Shown one piece after another: positions 15,277-23,551 of a stretch of 51,375 bases of DNA. Position 1 is the stretch's first letter, and each line of letters starts with the position of its first letter. The stretch lies in contig NZ_QRDY01000027.1 of NCBI RefSeq assembly GCF_003386205.1, positions 1 to 51,375 on the forward strand, written 5' to 3'. The DNA comes from Cohnella lupini. Its GTDB lineage: Bacteria > Bacillota > Bacilli > Paenibacillales > Paenibacillaceae. A program made the translations under genes and the position numbers. The notes under the pieces are model-generated. The model did no database searches. It was not told where the DNA came from and saw nothing but the letters and a program-made list of their open reading frames with translations.

Positions 15277-16933
15277 GACGGAGGGAGTCAGCCCGCTGAT
15301 TGCCAAGCCATCCCATCGCTTGTGGACCGTTCTAATTCTTCTGGCACTAACCGTCATTCTATGGCAGACTTCGGTACTGGCCGTATCCGCGGGAATCTTC
15401 CTCCTTCTGTTGCTGTGGTGCGGGATTCCCATTCAATTGATCCTTGGACGAATGCTGCTCTTGTTGCCTTTCGGCGCGGGGGCGGCCATTTTTATCCCTT
15501 TTCATACGGAAGGAATCAAGGCATTCGAATTATTCGGCTTCGCGGCAACGGAGGAAGGGCTGGAGAGAGCGATCGTCATTCTGCTCAAGCTGGTGAATGC
15601 CAACCTGTTGCTTACGTATCTGCTTGCCGTAACTCCGTTATTCGTGCTCCTTCGTAGCCTTCGTTCCGTTGGAGTACCGGCGGTGCTGCTCGAGTTGATT
15701 TTGCTGATGATGAGATACTTCTTCTTGCTTAGGGAAGAAGCGGTGAGCATGTTTAAGGCGCAAAGATCCAGGGGAATGAACTTCAAGGGATGGCTGTGGA
15801 GCTCGAGGGCGTACAAGCGCTTCGGAGAATTAATGGGCGTTCTGTTCCTCAGGGCTTATGAACGGAGCAAGAGAATTTATATTGCGATGTCGGCGCGCGG
15901 CGGCTTGGAGGGCGATACTAAGATGGCGAGTAAGACGGATGGAGAAGCGACAGTTACCGTGGATGCGAGGAATGCAGGCGGAACCTCTGCGGAAGATTAT
16001 GCAGGAGATGCGGGCGCGTTCCCCGAGTTCGCTGCCGAAGTGAAGAACGTTACGTTCTCTTACGGGAAAATAAAAGCTTTAAACGGCGTGTCGTTCAATA
16101 TTCCGATTGGCTCCAAAGTGGCTCTGATGGGACCGAACGGAGCGGGCAAGTCGACGCTGATCTCATTGCTGAACGGCTTGGAGCTGTCTCAAGCGGGGGA
16201 AGTACGCTTGTTCGGGGAAGTCGTGAGACGCGACAACGGCGATAGGCTGCGCAGGAGGGTCGGAGTCGTCTATCAGGACCCCGACGATCAAATTTTCTCC
16301 ACCTCGGTCGAAGAAGACGTGGCGTTCGGTCCGCGCAATCTGGGTTTGTCCGCAGACGAAGTGGAGGAGCGGGTCGACACGGCGCTCGCAAGCGTCGGCA
16401 TGCGGGACATGAAGCGCAGATCTCCGTTCGAGCTCAGCTACGGCCAGAAGCGTAGGGTCGCAATTGCCGGCGTGCTGGCGATGAAACCGGACTTTATTAT
16501 CCTCGACGAGCCGATGTCGTTCCTCGATCCGAAGGGTCGCGACGAGCTTCAAGCGCTGCTCGATGGGATGAGGCAGACGGGAATGACCATTCTGATCGCC
16601 ACGCACGACGTAGACTTCGCGGCGGAGTGGGCGGATCACGTACTGCTTTTGAAAGACGGCAAGCTTCTTGCGTCAGGAACGGCCGAGCTATTGTTCGAAG
16701 ACGATTTGATCGAAGAGGCATCCTTGCACTTGCCTAGGCTTGCCCGACCTTTCCGCCTGCTTCGCGGCGCGGAGGAGCATCGTCCCCGTTCGGTTAAGCA
16801 AGCGGCTCAGATGATTTGGAGATTAATCGTCAAAGGCAACGATTCGACGGCAGCGCCAAAGCCGGATGGATTAGCGGAGGATAGGGAAACCAAGCAACGT
16901 CTTGCGGGAGTTTATAAACAACCGCCATACTGA
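15248..16933 (+). CDS. cbiQO: Fused ECF transporter transmembrane and ATPase protein (CbiQ-CbiO)
   Basis: One continuous 561-residue frame joins two normally separate subunits. Residues 1 to about 222 are the CbiQ/EcfT membrane part, with the coupling motifs RSRGM and SARGG. A polar Ala/Gly/Asp-rich linker of some 35 residues follows. Residues from about 260 form the CbiO ATPase: Walker A GPNGAGKST near 295, VYQDPDDQIF, signature LSYGQKRRVAIAG near 395, Walker B FIILDEPMSFLDP near 416 and a switch histidine in IATHDVDF. A charged tail of about 60 residues is unexplained. It would provide both T-component and ATPase for CbiM. Confidence 0.9.
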   Translation: MAKAIITLHETEGVSPLIAKPSHRLWTVLILLALTVILWQTSVLAVSAGIFLLLLLWCGIPIQLILGRMLLLLPFGAGAAIFIPFHTEGIKAFELFGFAATEEGLERAIVILLKLVNANLLLTYLLAVTPLFVLLRSLRSVGVPAVLLELILLMMRYFFLLREEAVSMFKAQRSRGMNFKGWLWSSRAYKRFGELMGVLFLRAYERSKRIYIAMSARGGLEGDTKMASKTDGEATVTVDARNAGGTSAEDYAGDAGAFPEFAAEVKNVTFSYGKIKALNGVSFNIPIGSKVALMGPNGAGKSTLISLLNGLELSQAGEVRLFGEVVRRDNGDRLRRRVGVVYQDPDDQIFSTSVEEDVAFGPRNLGLSADEVEERVDTALASVGMRDMKRRSPFELSYGQKRRVAIAGVLAMKPDFIILDEPMSFLDPKGRDELQALLDGMRQTGMTILIATHDVDFAAEWADHVLLLKDGKLLASGTAELLFEDDLIEEASLHLPRLARPFRLLRGAEEHRPRSVKQAAQMIWRLIVKGNDSTAAPKPDGLAEDRETKQRLAGVYKQPPY

Positions 16934-16984
16934 ATGGTTCCTTCGATCATTAACAAATGGATGTTTCCTCCAGTGCAGGGGGAA

Positions 16985-17015
16985 CGCATAAGAAAATGGG
17001 AGAGGTTGAATACTA
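16985..17015 (+). promoter_or_regulatory. Candidate sigma-G promoter of spoVT
   Basis: CGCATA and AATACTA are separated by 18 bp, each one mismatch from sigma-G TGMATA and CATACTA. In B. subtilis spoVT is transcribed by sigma-G in the forespore. The gap from 16934 to 17135 contains nothing else recognised, and no terminator is evident after cbiQO. Confidence 0.55.
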
Positions 17016-17135
17016 CCCTTACGATTCAAATGTCACCTTTTTCCGATTGATCAACGTTCGTCATACAGTTCGGCAAGTCATCCGCGCCGACAGCATCAAA
17101 GCGAATACACCAATGAAAGTGGGGCAACACGAGCT

Positions 17136-17678
17136 ATGAAAGCAACCGGGATTGTACGCCGTATTGATGACCTCGGACGGGTCGTCATTCCGAAAGAAAT
17201 TCGTCGCACGCTCCGAATCCGCGAGGGAGATCCGCTGGAAATATTCGTGGATCGCGACGGCGAAGTTATTCTCAAAAAATATTCCCCGATCGGCGAACTA
17301 GGCGATTTTGCCAAGGAATACGCGGAGTCTTTGTCCGAAAGCACGGGGCATATCGCCATGATTTCCGACCGCGATACCTTTATCGCCGTGGCCGGGGCTT
17401 CCAAGAAGGAATATCTCGATAAAGCGATCGGCAATCTGCTGGAAAGCTGCATGGAAAACCGCAAAATCGTAATCGAAACCAGCTCCGGCAACTATGAAAT
17501 CTTGCGCGACATTACCGAGACGATCAGTTCCTTCGTTGCGGCGCCGATCATTGCGGGCGGAGATCCTATCGGGACGGTCGTGCTGCTTAGCAAAGACGAA
17601 TCGGTCAATATGGCGAACATGGAAAGCAAGATGGTGGAAACAGCCGCCGGATTTCTCGCGAAGCAAATGGAGCAGTAA
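17136..17678 (+). CDS. spoVT: Stage V sporulation regulator SpoVT
   Basis: A 180-residue forespore transcription factor that adjusts sigma-G-dependent genes. Residues 1-50 are the AbrB-type swapped-hairpin DNA-binding domain (IVRRIDDLGRVVIPKEIRRT then LRIREGDPLEIFVD). Residues from about 55 to the end form a GAF-like domain. The length matches the family. In B. subtilis spoVT directly follows mfd, so this gene marks where the standard order resumes after the island. Confidence 0.97.
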   Translation: MKATGIVRRIDDLGRVVIPKEIRRTLRIREGDPLEIFVDRDGEVILKKYSPIGELGDFAKEYAESLSESTGHIAMISDRDTFIAVAGASKKEYLDKAIGNLLESCMENRKIVIETSSGNYEILRDITETISSFVAAPIIAGGDPIGTVVLLSKDESVNMANMESKMVETAAGFLAKQMEQ

Positions 17679-17696
17679 ATCTATATCGGATAAGCG

Positions 17697-17742
17697 AAAA
17701 AGTTTCCCTGACAGAGGACATCTGTCGACGGGAAGCTTTTTT
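17697..17742 (+). terminator. Terminator after spoVT
   Basis: AAAGTTTCCC pairs with GGGAAGCTTT (one G-U), with an inner ACAG/CTGT stem, followed by a T tract. It separates spoVT from the flippase gene. Confidence 0.75.
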
Positions 17743-17832
17743 GCTGTGCGCGTTTCGATTATAATCAAGTCAAAGGCTGTGCATCGGGAGAATGGAAGCC
17801 GGGAATCGGTTGCTGCAGAGAAGGAATGGGGA

Positions 17833-19587
17833 ATGGACGGGATGCGAATCGAAGTAGAGCCTCGGAATAGAGGGAAGAAGTCGCTCCTGCAAGGAGTCGC
17901 GTTGCTTGGCGGTGCCGCATTGCTATCCAAGCTGATCGGCACGATGCAGAAAATTCCGCTGCAGAACATGGCCGGCGACGAGGTGTTCGGCTTATATAGC
18001 GCTGTTTACGCTTTGGCCGTCATGTGGATGACGTTGGCATCGGCGGGAATTCCCGTCGCGGTTAGCGTTCTCGTGGCGGAGAGAACGGCACAAGGCGATG
18101 AATACGGCTCGCAGCGCATCCTGAGGTGGGCACTGGGATTGCTCGGATTGAGCGGGCTCGTCATGTTCGGGATCCTGTGGCTTGGAGCAGATGCGTTTGC
18201 CCGGTGGATGGGGCTCGAATCGGCCGCGCCGGCCATCCGCATGTCCTCGTTGGCGCTCCTCTTCGCGCCTGCTACCGCGGTACTCAGAGGTTACCGGCAG
18301 GGGCAGATGCAGATGCTTCGTCCCGCGATATCGCAGTTATCCGAACAGATCGCGCGCGTAACGTTCATGTTGGCGGCATTGGGCTGGGCGATTCATTCAA
18401 CCTGGTCTCCATCGGCTACGGCTGCGGCCGTGCATGGAGGATTAGCAACGGGAGCGGCGGCGGGGCTGTGCGCAATGCTGCTGTTTACCGGCGGCAATCG
18501 AAACAAACCGATCGTCATTCGGTCGACCGGGGCAAAAAAAAGCTACGGAGACAGCGGAGCTGCGGCTTCGGCTCCGGTTCCGGTTCGCGTGGTGAAATGG
18601 ACCGATACCCGACGGGAACTGGTTATGCGGATTTTCACGGTTGCTATTCCTGTAGCCGTTGCTTCGATAGTTGCGCCATTATTCGGACTTATAGACGCTT
18701 TCTCGATTCCGCGGTTCCTCCGGCAAGAAGATGTGGAAAGCTCGTTGGCTTTGGCACAATTCGGCGTTTATAATCGCGGGGTCGCCCTGCTGCAATTGGT
18801 CGTCATGGGCGCTGCGGGAGCGGCGTCCGCCCTCGTGCCGGCGCTCACGGCGGCGAGGGCTCGCGGCGACGAAACGGAGTTCGCGACGCGCGCCTCGTTT
18901 GCCATGCGTCTCGCCTGGTGGATCGGCGGCGCGTCCGCGATCGGATTGGCGCTGCTTGCCGCGCCGATCAACAAAGCCTTGTTCGCCGACGGCAGCGGCA
19001 CCGCCGCGATGGCGCTCATCGCCTTCGCCGCCGCGGGCGGCACGCTGCAGGCGGTGAGCGCGGCGCTGCTGCAAGGCATGGGCGACCTGCGGTCGCCAGC
19101 CGTCAACCTGGCCGCCGCCGCGCTGCTCAAGCTCACGCTCAACGCGGTGCTGGTGCCCGCGTACGGCATCAACGGCGCGGCCGTCGCCATGGCGCTCGCC
19201 TTCGCCGCCGCGGCAGTGCTTAACGCGCTGTCCTTGCGCCAGCGCGCCGAACTGCCCGCCCCGCGCCTAGCCGTCGCGTGGCGCTCAACCGCTGCGCTGG
19301 CCGCCATGGCGGCCGCGGTCGCGCTAATCGCGCTAGGGCTTGGCGGCGCGCTCGACGCGATCCCGGCCTTGCCCGCGCGCTTGGCGTCCCTCCTCGTCGC
19401 CCTGCCGGGCGTTCTCGTCGGCGCCGCCGTTTTCGCCGCGGCGCTCGTCGCCCTAGGCGCCATCTCTCCGCAGCAATGGCGCGAGCTGCCGGGATTATCG
19501 GCCGGCAGCCGCATCGACGCCCTTCTGCTTCGCCTTAGCGATTATCACGATCGTCTCACCCAATCCAAGTCACGCAAGGAAGGATGA
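17833..19587 (+). CDS. MurJ/SpoVB-family polysaccharide or lipid II flippase (YabM-like)
   Basis: A 584-residue polytopic membrane protein of the MVF/MurJ branch of the MOP superfamily, with about 14 helices. Such proteins move lipid-linked cell-wall or spore-cortex precursors across the membrane. ATG 17833 is chosen with AAGGA seven bases upstream; the open frame extends back into spoVT without a ribosome site. The segment LLQGVALLGGAALLSKLIG opens the first helix. The position between spoVT and mazG matches B. subtilis yabM. From about 18830 to 19560 the DNA is clearly richer in G and C than the neighbours, with codons ending mostly in C or G. Confidence 0.88.
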   Translation: MDGMRIEVEPRNRGKKSLLQGVALLGGAALLSKLIGTMQKIPLQNMAGDEVFGLYSAVYALAVMWMTLASAGIPVAVSVLVAERTAQGDEYGSQRILRWALGLLGLSGLVMFGILWLGADAFARWMGLESAAPAIRMSSLALLFAPATAVLRGYRQGQMQMLRPAISQLSEQIARVTFMLAALGWAIHSTWSPSATAAAVHGGLATGAAAGLCAMLLFTGGNRNKPIVIRSTGAKKSYGDSGAAASAPVPVRVVKWTDTRRELVMRIFTVAIPVAVASIVAPLFGLIDAFSIPRFLRQEDVESSLALAQFGVYNRGVALLQLVVMGAAGAASALVPALTAARARGDETEFATRASFAMRLAWWIGGASAIGLALLAAPINKALFADGSGTAAMALIAFAAAGGTLQAVSAALLQGMGDLRSPAVNLAAAALLKLTLNAVLVPAYGINGAAVAMALAFAAAAVLNALSLRQRAELPAPRLAVAWRSTAALAAMAAAVALIALGLGGALDAIPALPARLASLLVALPGVLVGAAVFAAALVALGAISPQQWRELPGLSAGSRIDALLLRLSDYHDRLTQSKSRKEG

Positions 19588-19595
19588 TCTTCAAT

Positions 19596-21077
19596 ATGCC
19601 ACCCTCCATCACGGTTATCGGTCTCGGCTCAGGCGGCGAGGACCAACTCACGCTCGGCATTCTTAAGACGCTGGAGAAGTCCGTCCATCTGTACGCCCGC
19701 ACCGCCGAGCATCCGGCCATCGCGGATCTCAAAGCCCGCGGCATCTCTTTCGTTACCTTCGATCGGTTATACGAAAGCCTGGAGTCTTTCAACGAAGTGT
19801 ACGAAGCCATCGCCCAGGAGCTTCTGGAAACCGCCAAGCAACATGCGGACGGCACGATCGTCTATGCCGTGCCCGGACATCCGATGGTCGCCGAGCGGAC
19901 GGTCCAGTTGCTCCGCCAACGCGCCCAAGAGGAAAGCGTCCAACTTACTATCCTAGGCGGAGAGAGCTTCCTCGATCAGGCGTTCACCCGTCTGGGATTC
20001 GATCCGATCGACGGGTTTCAGCTGCTCGATGCATCGGAATTAAAGCGCGAGCATCTGCGGCCGCGATTACATACGGTTATCGGTCAAGTATACGACGTCT
20101 ATACGGCATCTGAAGTGAAGTTAACTTTAATGAACGTCTATCCGGACGATCATCCCGTTATCGTGGGACAAGCGCTCGGCGTTGCAGGGCAAGAGCGAAT
20201 CCTGGAGGTGCCTCTTCACGAGCTCGACCGTCTCGACTCGTACGGCAACTTAATGTTGGTGTACATCGCCGCGAACGACGACGACCGGCTGCGCCGGGGC
20301 TCCTTCGAGAGATTGCACGAAATCGTGACCATCCTTCGCAGTCCGGAAGGCTGCCCTTGGGATCGCGAGCAGACGCATCAATCCATTCGCCGCAATTTCA
20401 TCGAGGAGACTTTCGAAGCGATCGAAGCGCTTGATCTGGACGATCCTGACGGCATGAAAGAAGAGTTCGGCGATGTCATCCTTCAGGTGCTGCTGCATAG
20501 CCAGATGGAGGAAGAGACCGGCGCCTTCGACGTCTACGACGTGCTCGCGGAGCTTAACGACAAGCTCATTTTCAGGCATCCTCACGTATTTGGCGGCGAG
20601 AATGCCTTGGATGCCGAGGAAGCGTTGAAAAATTGGGAGCAGATGAAAGCCGAAGAGAAGAAACGCAAGGGAATCGCCGAGAAGGAATCGATTCTCGACG
20701 GTATGCCTAAGGATTTGCCGGCGCTGCCGCGCGCGCACAAGATTCAGAAGAAAGCCTCCGGAGTCGGCTTCGACTGGCCGGATATCGGCGGAGTGTTCGA
20801 CAAGATCGAAGAGGAGCTGAACGAGCTTCGCCATGCCGCGGGCAATGAATCGGAGGAACGCCAGAAGGATGAATTAGGCGATTTGTTGTTCGCGGTCGTT
20901 AACGCTTCGAGGTTCATCCATGCGGACCCCGAAGAGGCTCTTGCCGGCACCAACCGCAAGTTCGCCGCGCGTTTTCGCTACATCGAGGAGCAATTGCGTA
21001 TAAAAGGCAAGACTTTCGGGCAGACTGACTTGTCAGAGATGGATGCATGGTGGAACGAAGCGAAAAACCGAATTTAA
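19596..21077 (+). CDS. mazG: Tetrapyrrole methylase-like / MazG nucleotide pyrophosphohydrolase fusion (YabN)
   Basis: A 493-residue, two-part protein. Residues 1 to about 220 resemble SAM-dependent tetrapyrrole (corrin/porphyrin) methylases (ITVIGLGSGG, VYAVPGHPMVAERTV). The rest has two MazG units, with EETFEAIEALD and EELNELRHAAG as metal-binding helices and DELGDLLFAVVN in the second. MazG hydrolyses nucleoside triphosphates to monophosphates and pyrophosphate. I favour ATG 19596 because the ATG at 19584 directly abuts its AAGGAAGG ribosome site; the latter would overlap the flippase stop by four bases. Confidence 0.93.
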   Translation: MPPSITVIGLGSGGEDQLTLGILKTLEKSVHLYARTAEHPAIADLKARGISFVTFDRLYESLESFNEVYEAIAQELLETAKQHADGTIVYAVPGHPMVAERTVQLLRQRAQEESVQLTILGGESFLDQAFTRLGFDPIDGFQLLDASELKREHLRPRLHTVIGQVYDVYTASEVKLTLMNVYPDDHPVIVGQALGVAGQERILEVPLHELDRLDSYGNLMLVYIAANDDDRLRRGSFERLHEIVTILRSPEGCPWDREQTHQSIRRNFIEETFEAIEALDLDDPDGMKEEFGDVILQVLLHSQMEEETGAFDVYDVLAELNDKLIFRHPHVFGGENALDAEEALKNWEQMKAEEKKRKGIAEKESILDGMPKDLPALPRAHKIQKKASGVGFDWPDIGGVFDKIEEELNELRHAAGNESEERQKDELGDLLFAVVNASRFIHADPEEALAGTNRKFAARFRYIEEQLRIKGKTFGQTDLSEMDAWWNEAKNRI

Positions 21078-21279
21078 CGCGAGATTACCTAAAAAGAACC
21101 TAAAATTCGCGTATTTTCCCGTACTTTCTACCTATTTCGAGAATTTTTTTTCTGGGTTGGCAGGATTTTTTTAACAAAGGGCAGAATAGTATCCTTCGTG
21201 CACTAAACAATCAAACGTTTCATGCGGCTCTAAGGGCTGCGGAACGAACTAGGAACAATCATAGGAGGAATTCCGTAAC

Positions 21280-21552
21280 ATGAACAAAACAGACTTGATC
21301 AACAACATCGCAGACAAAAGCGGCTTGACTAAGAAAGACGTAGAATCCGTATTGAACAGCTTCTTGGGCGAAGTTACCGACGCTCTTGCTAGCGGAGACA
21401 AAGTACAATTGATCGGCTTCGGCACTTTCGAAACTCGCAGCCGCTCGGGCCGCGTTGGCCGCAACCCGCAAACCGGTAACTCCATCACGATCCCTGCTTC
21501 CAAAGTACCAGCTTTCAAAGCAGGTAACAAATTGAAAGACGCCGTTAAGTAA
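21280..21552 (+). CDS. hup: DNA-binding protein HU
   Basis: A 90-residue histone-like protein that bends DNA and compacts the nucleoid. It starts MNKTDLINNIADKSGLTKK and contains the DNA-binding arm with GRNPQTG and IPASKVPAFKAG. The length is exact for the family. ATAGGAGGAATTC upstream is a strong ribosome site. Codon choice looks highly optimised, as expected for an abundant protein. The 202 bp upstream contain several T runs, a weak ACGCGA/TTCGCGT hairpin and no clean promoter hexamers that I trust. Confidence 0.97.
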   Translation: MNKTDLINNIADKSGLTKKDVESVLNSFLGEVTDALASGDKVQLIGFGTFETRSRSGRVGRNPQTGNSITIPASKVPAFKAGNKLKDAVK

Positions 21553-21555
21553 TAG

Positions 21556-21843
21556 ATGCGTCTGGATAAGTTTTTGAAGGTGTCGCGGCTCATTAAGCGC
21601 CGCACCGTCGCGAAGGACGTGTCCGATCAAGGACGCGTCCTTCTCAACGGTAAAGAGGCAAAGCCGAGTACTGTCGTCAAAATCGGGGATGTGCTGGACA
21701 TCCAATTCGGGCAGCGTACGTTAACCGCGCGGATCGAGCGGTTGACCGAGTCCACTCGCAAAGAGGACATTCTGGGGCTATACACCATATTGAAGGAAGA
21801 AGCCCGCAAGCGCGAGGAGCCGGAAGAGCCTTTCGGCCTATAA
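21556..21843 (+). CDS. rqcP: Ribosome quality control S4-domain protein RqcP (YabO)
   Basis: A 95-residue S4 RNA-binding protein, starting MRLDKFLKVSRLIKRRTVAK. RqcP assists RqcH in adding alanine tails to nascent chains on stalled 50S subunits. It begins three bases after the hup stop and has no good ribosome site, so translation is probably coupled to hup. In B. subtilis yabO directly follows yabN (mazG); here hup lies between. Confidence 0.93.
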   Translation: MRLDKFLKVSRLIKRRTVAKDVSDQGRVLLNGKEAKPSTVVKIGDVLDIQFGQRTLTARIERLTESTRKEDILGLYTILKEEARKREEPEEPFGL

Positions 21844-21862
21844 GACATCATACGAACTTTCG

Positions 21863-21889
21863 AAGCCTTGCCTTTTGGCGGGCTTTTTA
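21863..21889 (+). terminator. Terminator after rqcP
   Basis: AAGCC and GCC pair with GGC and GGCTT around TTTT, with a small bulge, then five T residues. Confidence 0.65.
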
Positions 21890-21981
21890 TCTTTCAGGGA
21901 GACGCTCTTTTATTTAGAAAGAACAGCACGAGATAGAATCTTGCCCCCTTAAGATTAACTCCTAAATGTTGTATCATAAGT

Positions 21982-22016
21982 AAGAGTTCCCCGAGGAAAC
22001 TTAGGGAGCTCTTTTT
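21982..22016 (+). terminator. Hairpin with T tract upstream of the lactonase gene
   Basis: A ten-pair stem with one G-U (AAGAGTTCCC with GGGAGCTCTT) ending in TTTTT. It lies 36 bp before the lactonase start, so it may end readthrough from the left or act in the lactonase leader. Confidence 0.65.
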
Positions 22017-22051
22017 ACATAACCAAGCCTAACAAAGGAGCGGAAATCATT

Positions 22052-23131
22052 ATGACAAAAGCTCAGGAAATATGGATCGGCGCATATGCGTCCAAGAACG
22101 AGGTCGGCATAACCAGGGTGGAATTTCTGCCCGAGACGGGAGAAATCTTCAAGACAGCGGAATACGGCAGTATAGAGAATGCCTCGTTCCTGCGCCTGAA
22201 TCGCGAAGGCTCCCGACTATATGCGGTTAGCGAGACGGACAAATACGCGGATCCAGACGGCGATGTAGTGGAAGGCGGCCAGCTAGCTTCGTTTCCGATA
22301 GACGCGGAGACGCGCAAGCTCGGACCCGGGCAGTACCATCCGACTCACGGAGCGCACCCGTGCCATCTCTCCCTCACGCCATCGGAGGATTGGATCGCGG
22401 TTTCCAACTACAGCGGAGCATCCGTCATGATGTATCCTATCCTTCCCGATACAAGACCTGGACCGCCGGTCATTCGGTTCCGACATACCGGATCCGGACC
22501 CAATGCCTCCCGCCAAGAGGCTCCTCATCCTCATTCCGTTTTTTTCAGTCCGGACGGCCAATATCTATACGTCCTCGATCTTGGAATGGATAAGATCATG
22601 ATTTATACTCGCGGGCCGGAGGCGAACGAATGGTCAGCCTATGATGCCGTATCCCTCGACGCCGGTGCGGGTCCTCGCCATTTGGCCTTCCATCCGTCGG
22701 GGAAATTCCTATTCGTGTTGAACGAGCTAAGCTGCACGGTTACTTCCTTTTCCTACGAAGGAGCGGGCAAGCTGGGACGTCTGGGGTCCGTTCCGACCCT
22801 TCCGTCGTCCTTCGTCGGCGACAACACCTGCGCTGAGATTGCGGTATCGCCCGATGGCCGATTCGTCTACGCGTCCAATCGTGGTCACGATAGCATCGCG
22901 ATCATCGCAATAGACCAGCAGACGGGCGGATTGCAACCGACCGGTCATGTCTCGACGAGAGGCAAGACTCCGCGGAATTTCTCCTTAACGCCGGACGGAC
23001 GGTGGTTAATCGCGGCTAATCAAGATTCGAATAACGTCGTACTGTTCCGGATCGATCAGCAAACCGGGTTCCCGGTGTTTTCCGGAACGGAGCTTTCCAT
23101 AAACAAACCCGTATGCGTCCTTATTAAATAG
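22052..23131 (+). CDS. Lactonase family beta-propeller protein (6-phosphogluconolactonase-like)
   Basis: A 359-residue cytoplasmic protein of the seven-bladed beta-propeller lactonase family (Pfam Lactonase, E. coli Pgl/YbhE type). Repeated blade signatures include HPCHLSLTPSEDWIAVSNY, PHPHSVFFSPDGQYLYVLD, GPRHLAFHPSGKFLFVLNE and AEIAVSPDGRFVYASNR. The likely reaction is hydrolysis of 6-phosphogluconolactone or a related sugar lactone; the exact substrate cannot be read from sequence. AAAGGAGCGG precedes the ATG. It stands alone between rqcP and yabP, which are neighbours in B. subtilis. Confidence 0.9.
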   Translation: MTKAQEIWIGAYASKNEVGITRVEFLPETGEIFKTAEYGSIENASFLRLNREGSRLYAVSETDKYADPDGDVVEGGQLASFPIDAETRKLGPGQYHPTHGAHPCHLSLTPSEDWIAVSNYSGASVMMYPILPDTRPGPPVIRFRHTGSGPNASRQEAPHPHSVFFSPDGQYLYVLDLGMDKIMIYTRGPEANEWSAYDAVSLDAGAGPRHLAFHPSGKFLFVLNELSCTVTSFSYEGAGKLGRLGSVPTLPSSFVGDNTCAEIAVSPDGRFVYASNRGHDSIAIIAIDQQTGGLQPTGHVSTRGKTPRNFSLTPDGRWLIAANQDSNNVVLFRIDQQTGFPVFSGTELSINKPVCVLIK

Positions 23132-23269
23132 TAGTTTTTTTCGCCAAACTCAAGAGTTTCCCGTTTTATTTTCACCATCTTGAATACATGTCCAGCTCGG
23201 CATGCTCCGACGGTTCTAATTCCTCCAAAGTGCCCATAGGCTAGTCTTAAAGGCAAGGAGGGACGTGCT

Positions 23270-23551
23270 ATGGAACACGCGAAGGGTGCCAAGCATCAGG
23301 AAATTCGCATGCTTAACCGGAAGTCGCTCGATATATCGGGAGTCAGCAACGTGGAGAGCTTCGATAACGAGGAATTCCTGCTGGAAACCGAATGCGGATT
23401 TCTGACCGTACGGGGACAGAACTTGCATATGAAAAACTTGAGCTTAGACCAAGGACTCGTCTCCATCGAAGGGACGATCCACTCCCTCGTCTATCTGGAC
23501 GGCAATACGGGGAACAAGTCGAAAGGCTTGTTCGGAAAGCTGTTTAAGTGA
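23270..23551 (+). CDS. yabP: Sporulation protein YabP
   Basis: A 93-residue protein of the YabP family, needed in B. subtilis for normal cortex formation under mother-cell control. Recognisable segments are NRKSLDISGVSNVESFD and FLLETECGFLTVRGQNLHM. GGCAAGGAGGGACG gives a strong ribosome site. It overlaps yabQ by four bases. Possible sigma-E-like hexamers exist in the 138-bp gap upstream, but none is convincing. Confidence 0.92.
   Translation: MEHAKGAKHQEIRMLNRKSLDISGVSNVESFDNEEFLLETECGFLTVRGQNLHMKNLSLDQGLVSIEGTIHSLVYLDGNTGNKSKGLFGKLFK

Noticed and set aside
5449..16950. The transport island as a mobile element
   Set aside because: No transposase, integrase, terminal repeats or flanking direct repeats were seen. 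It looks like a stable chromosomal insertion or an old gain.
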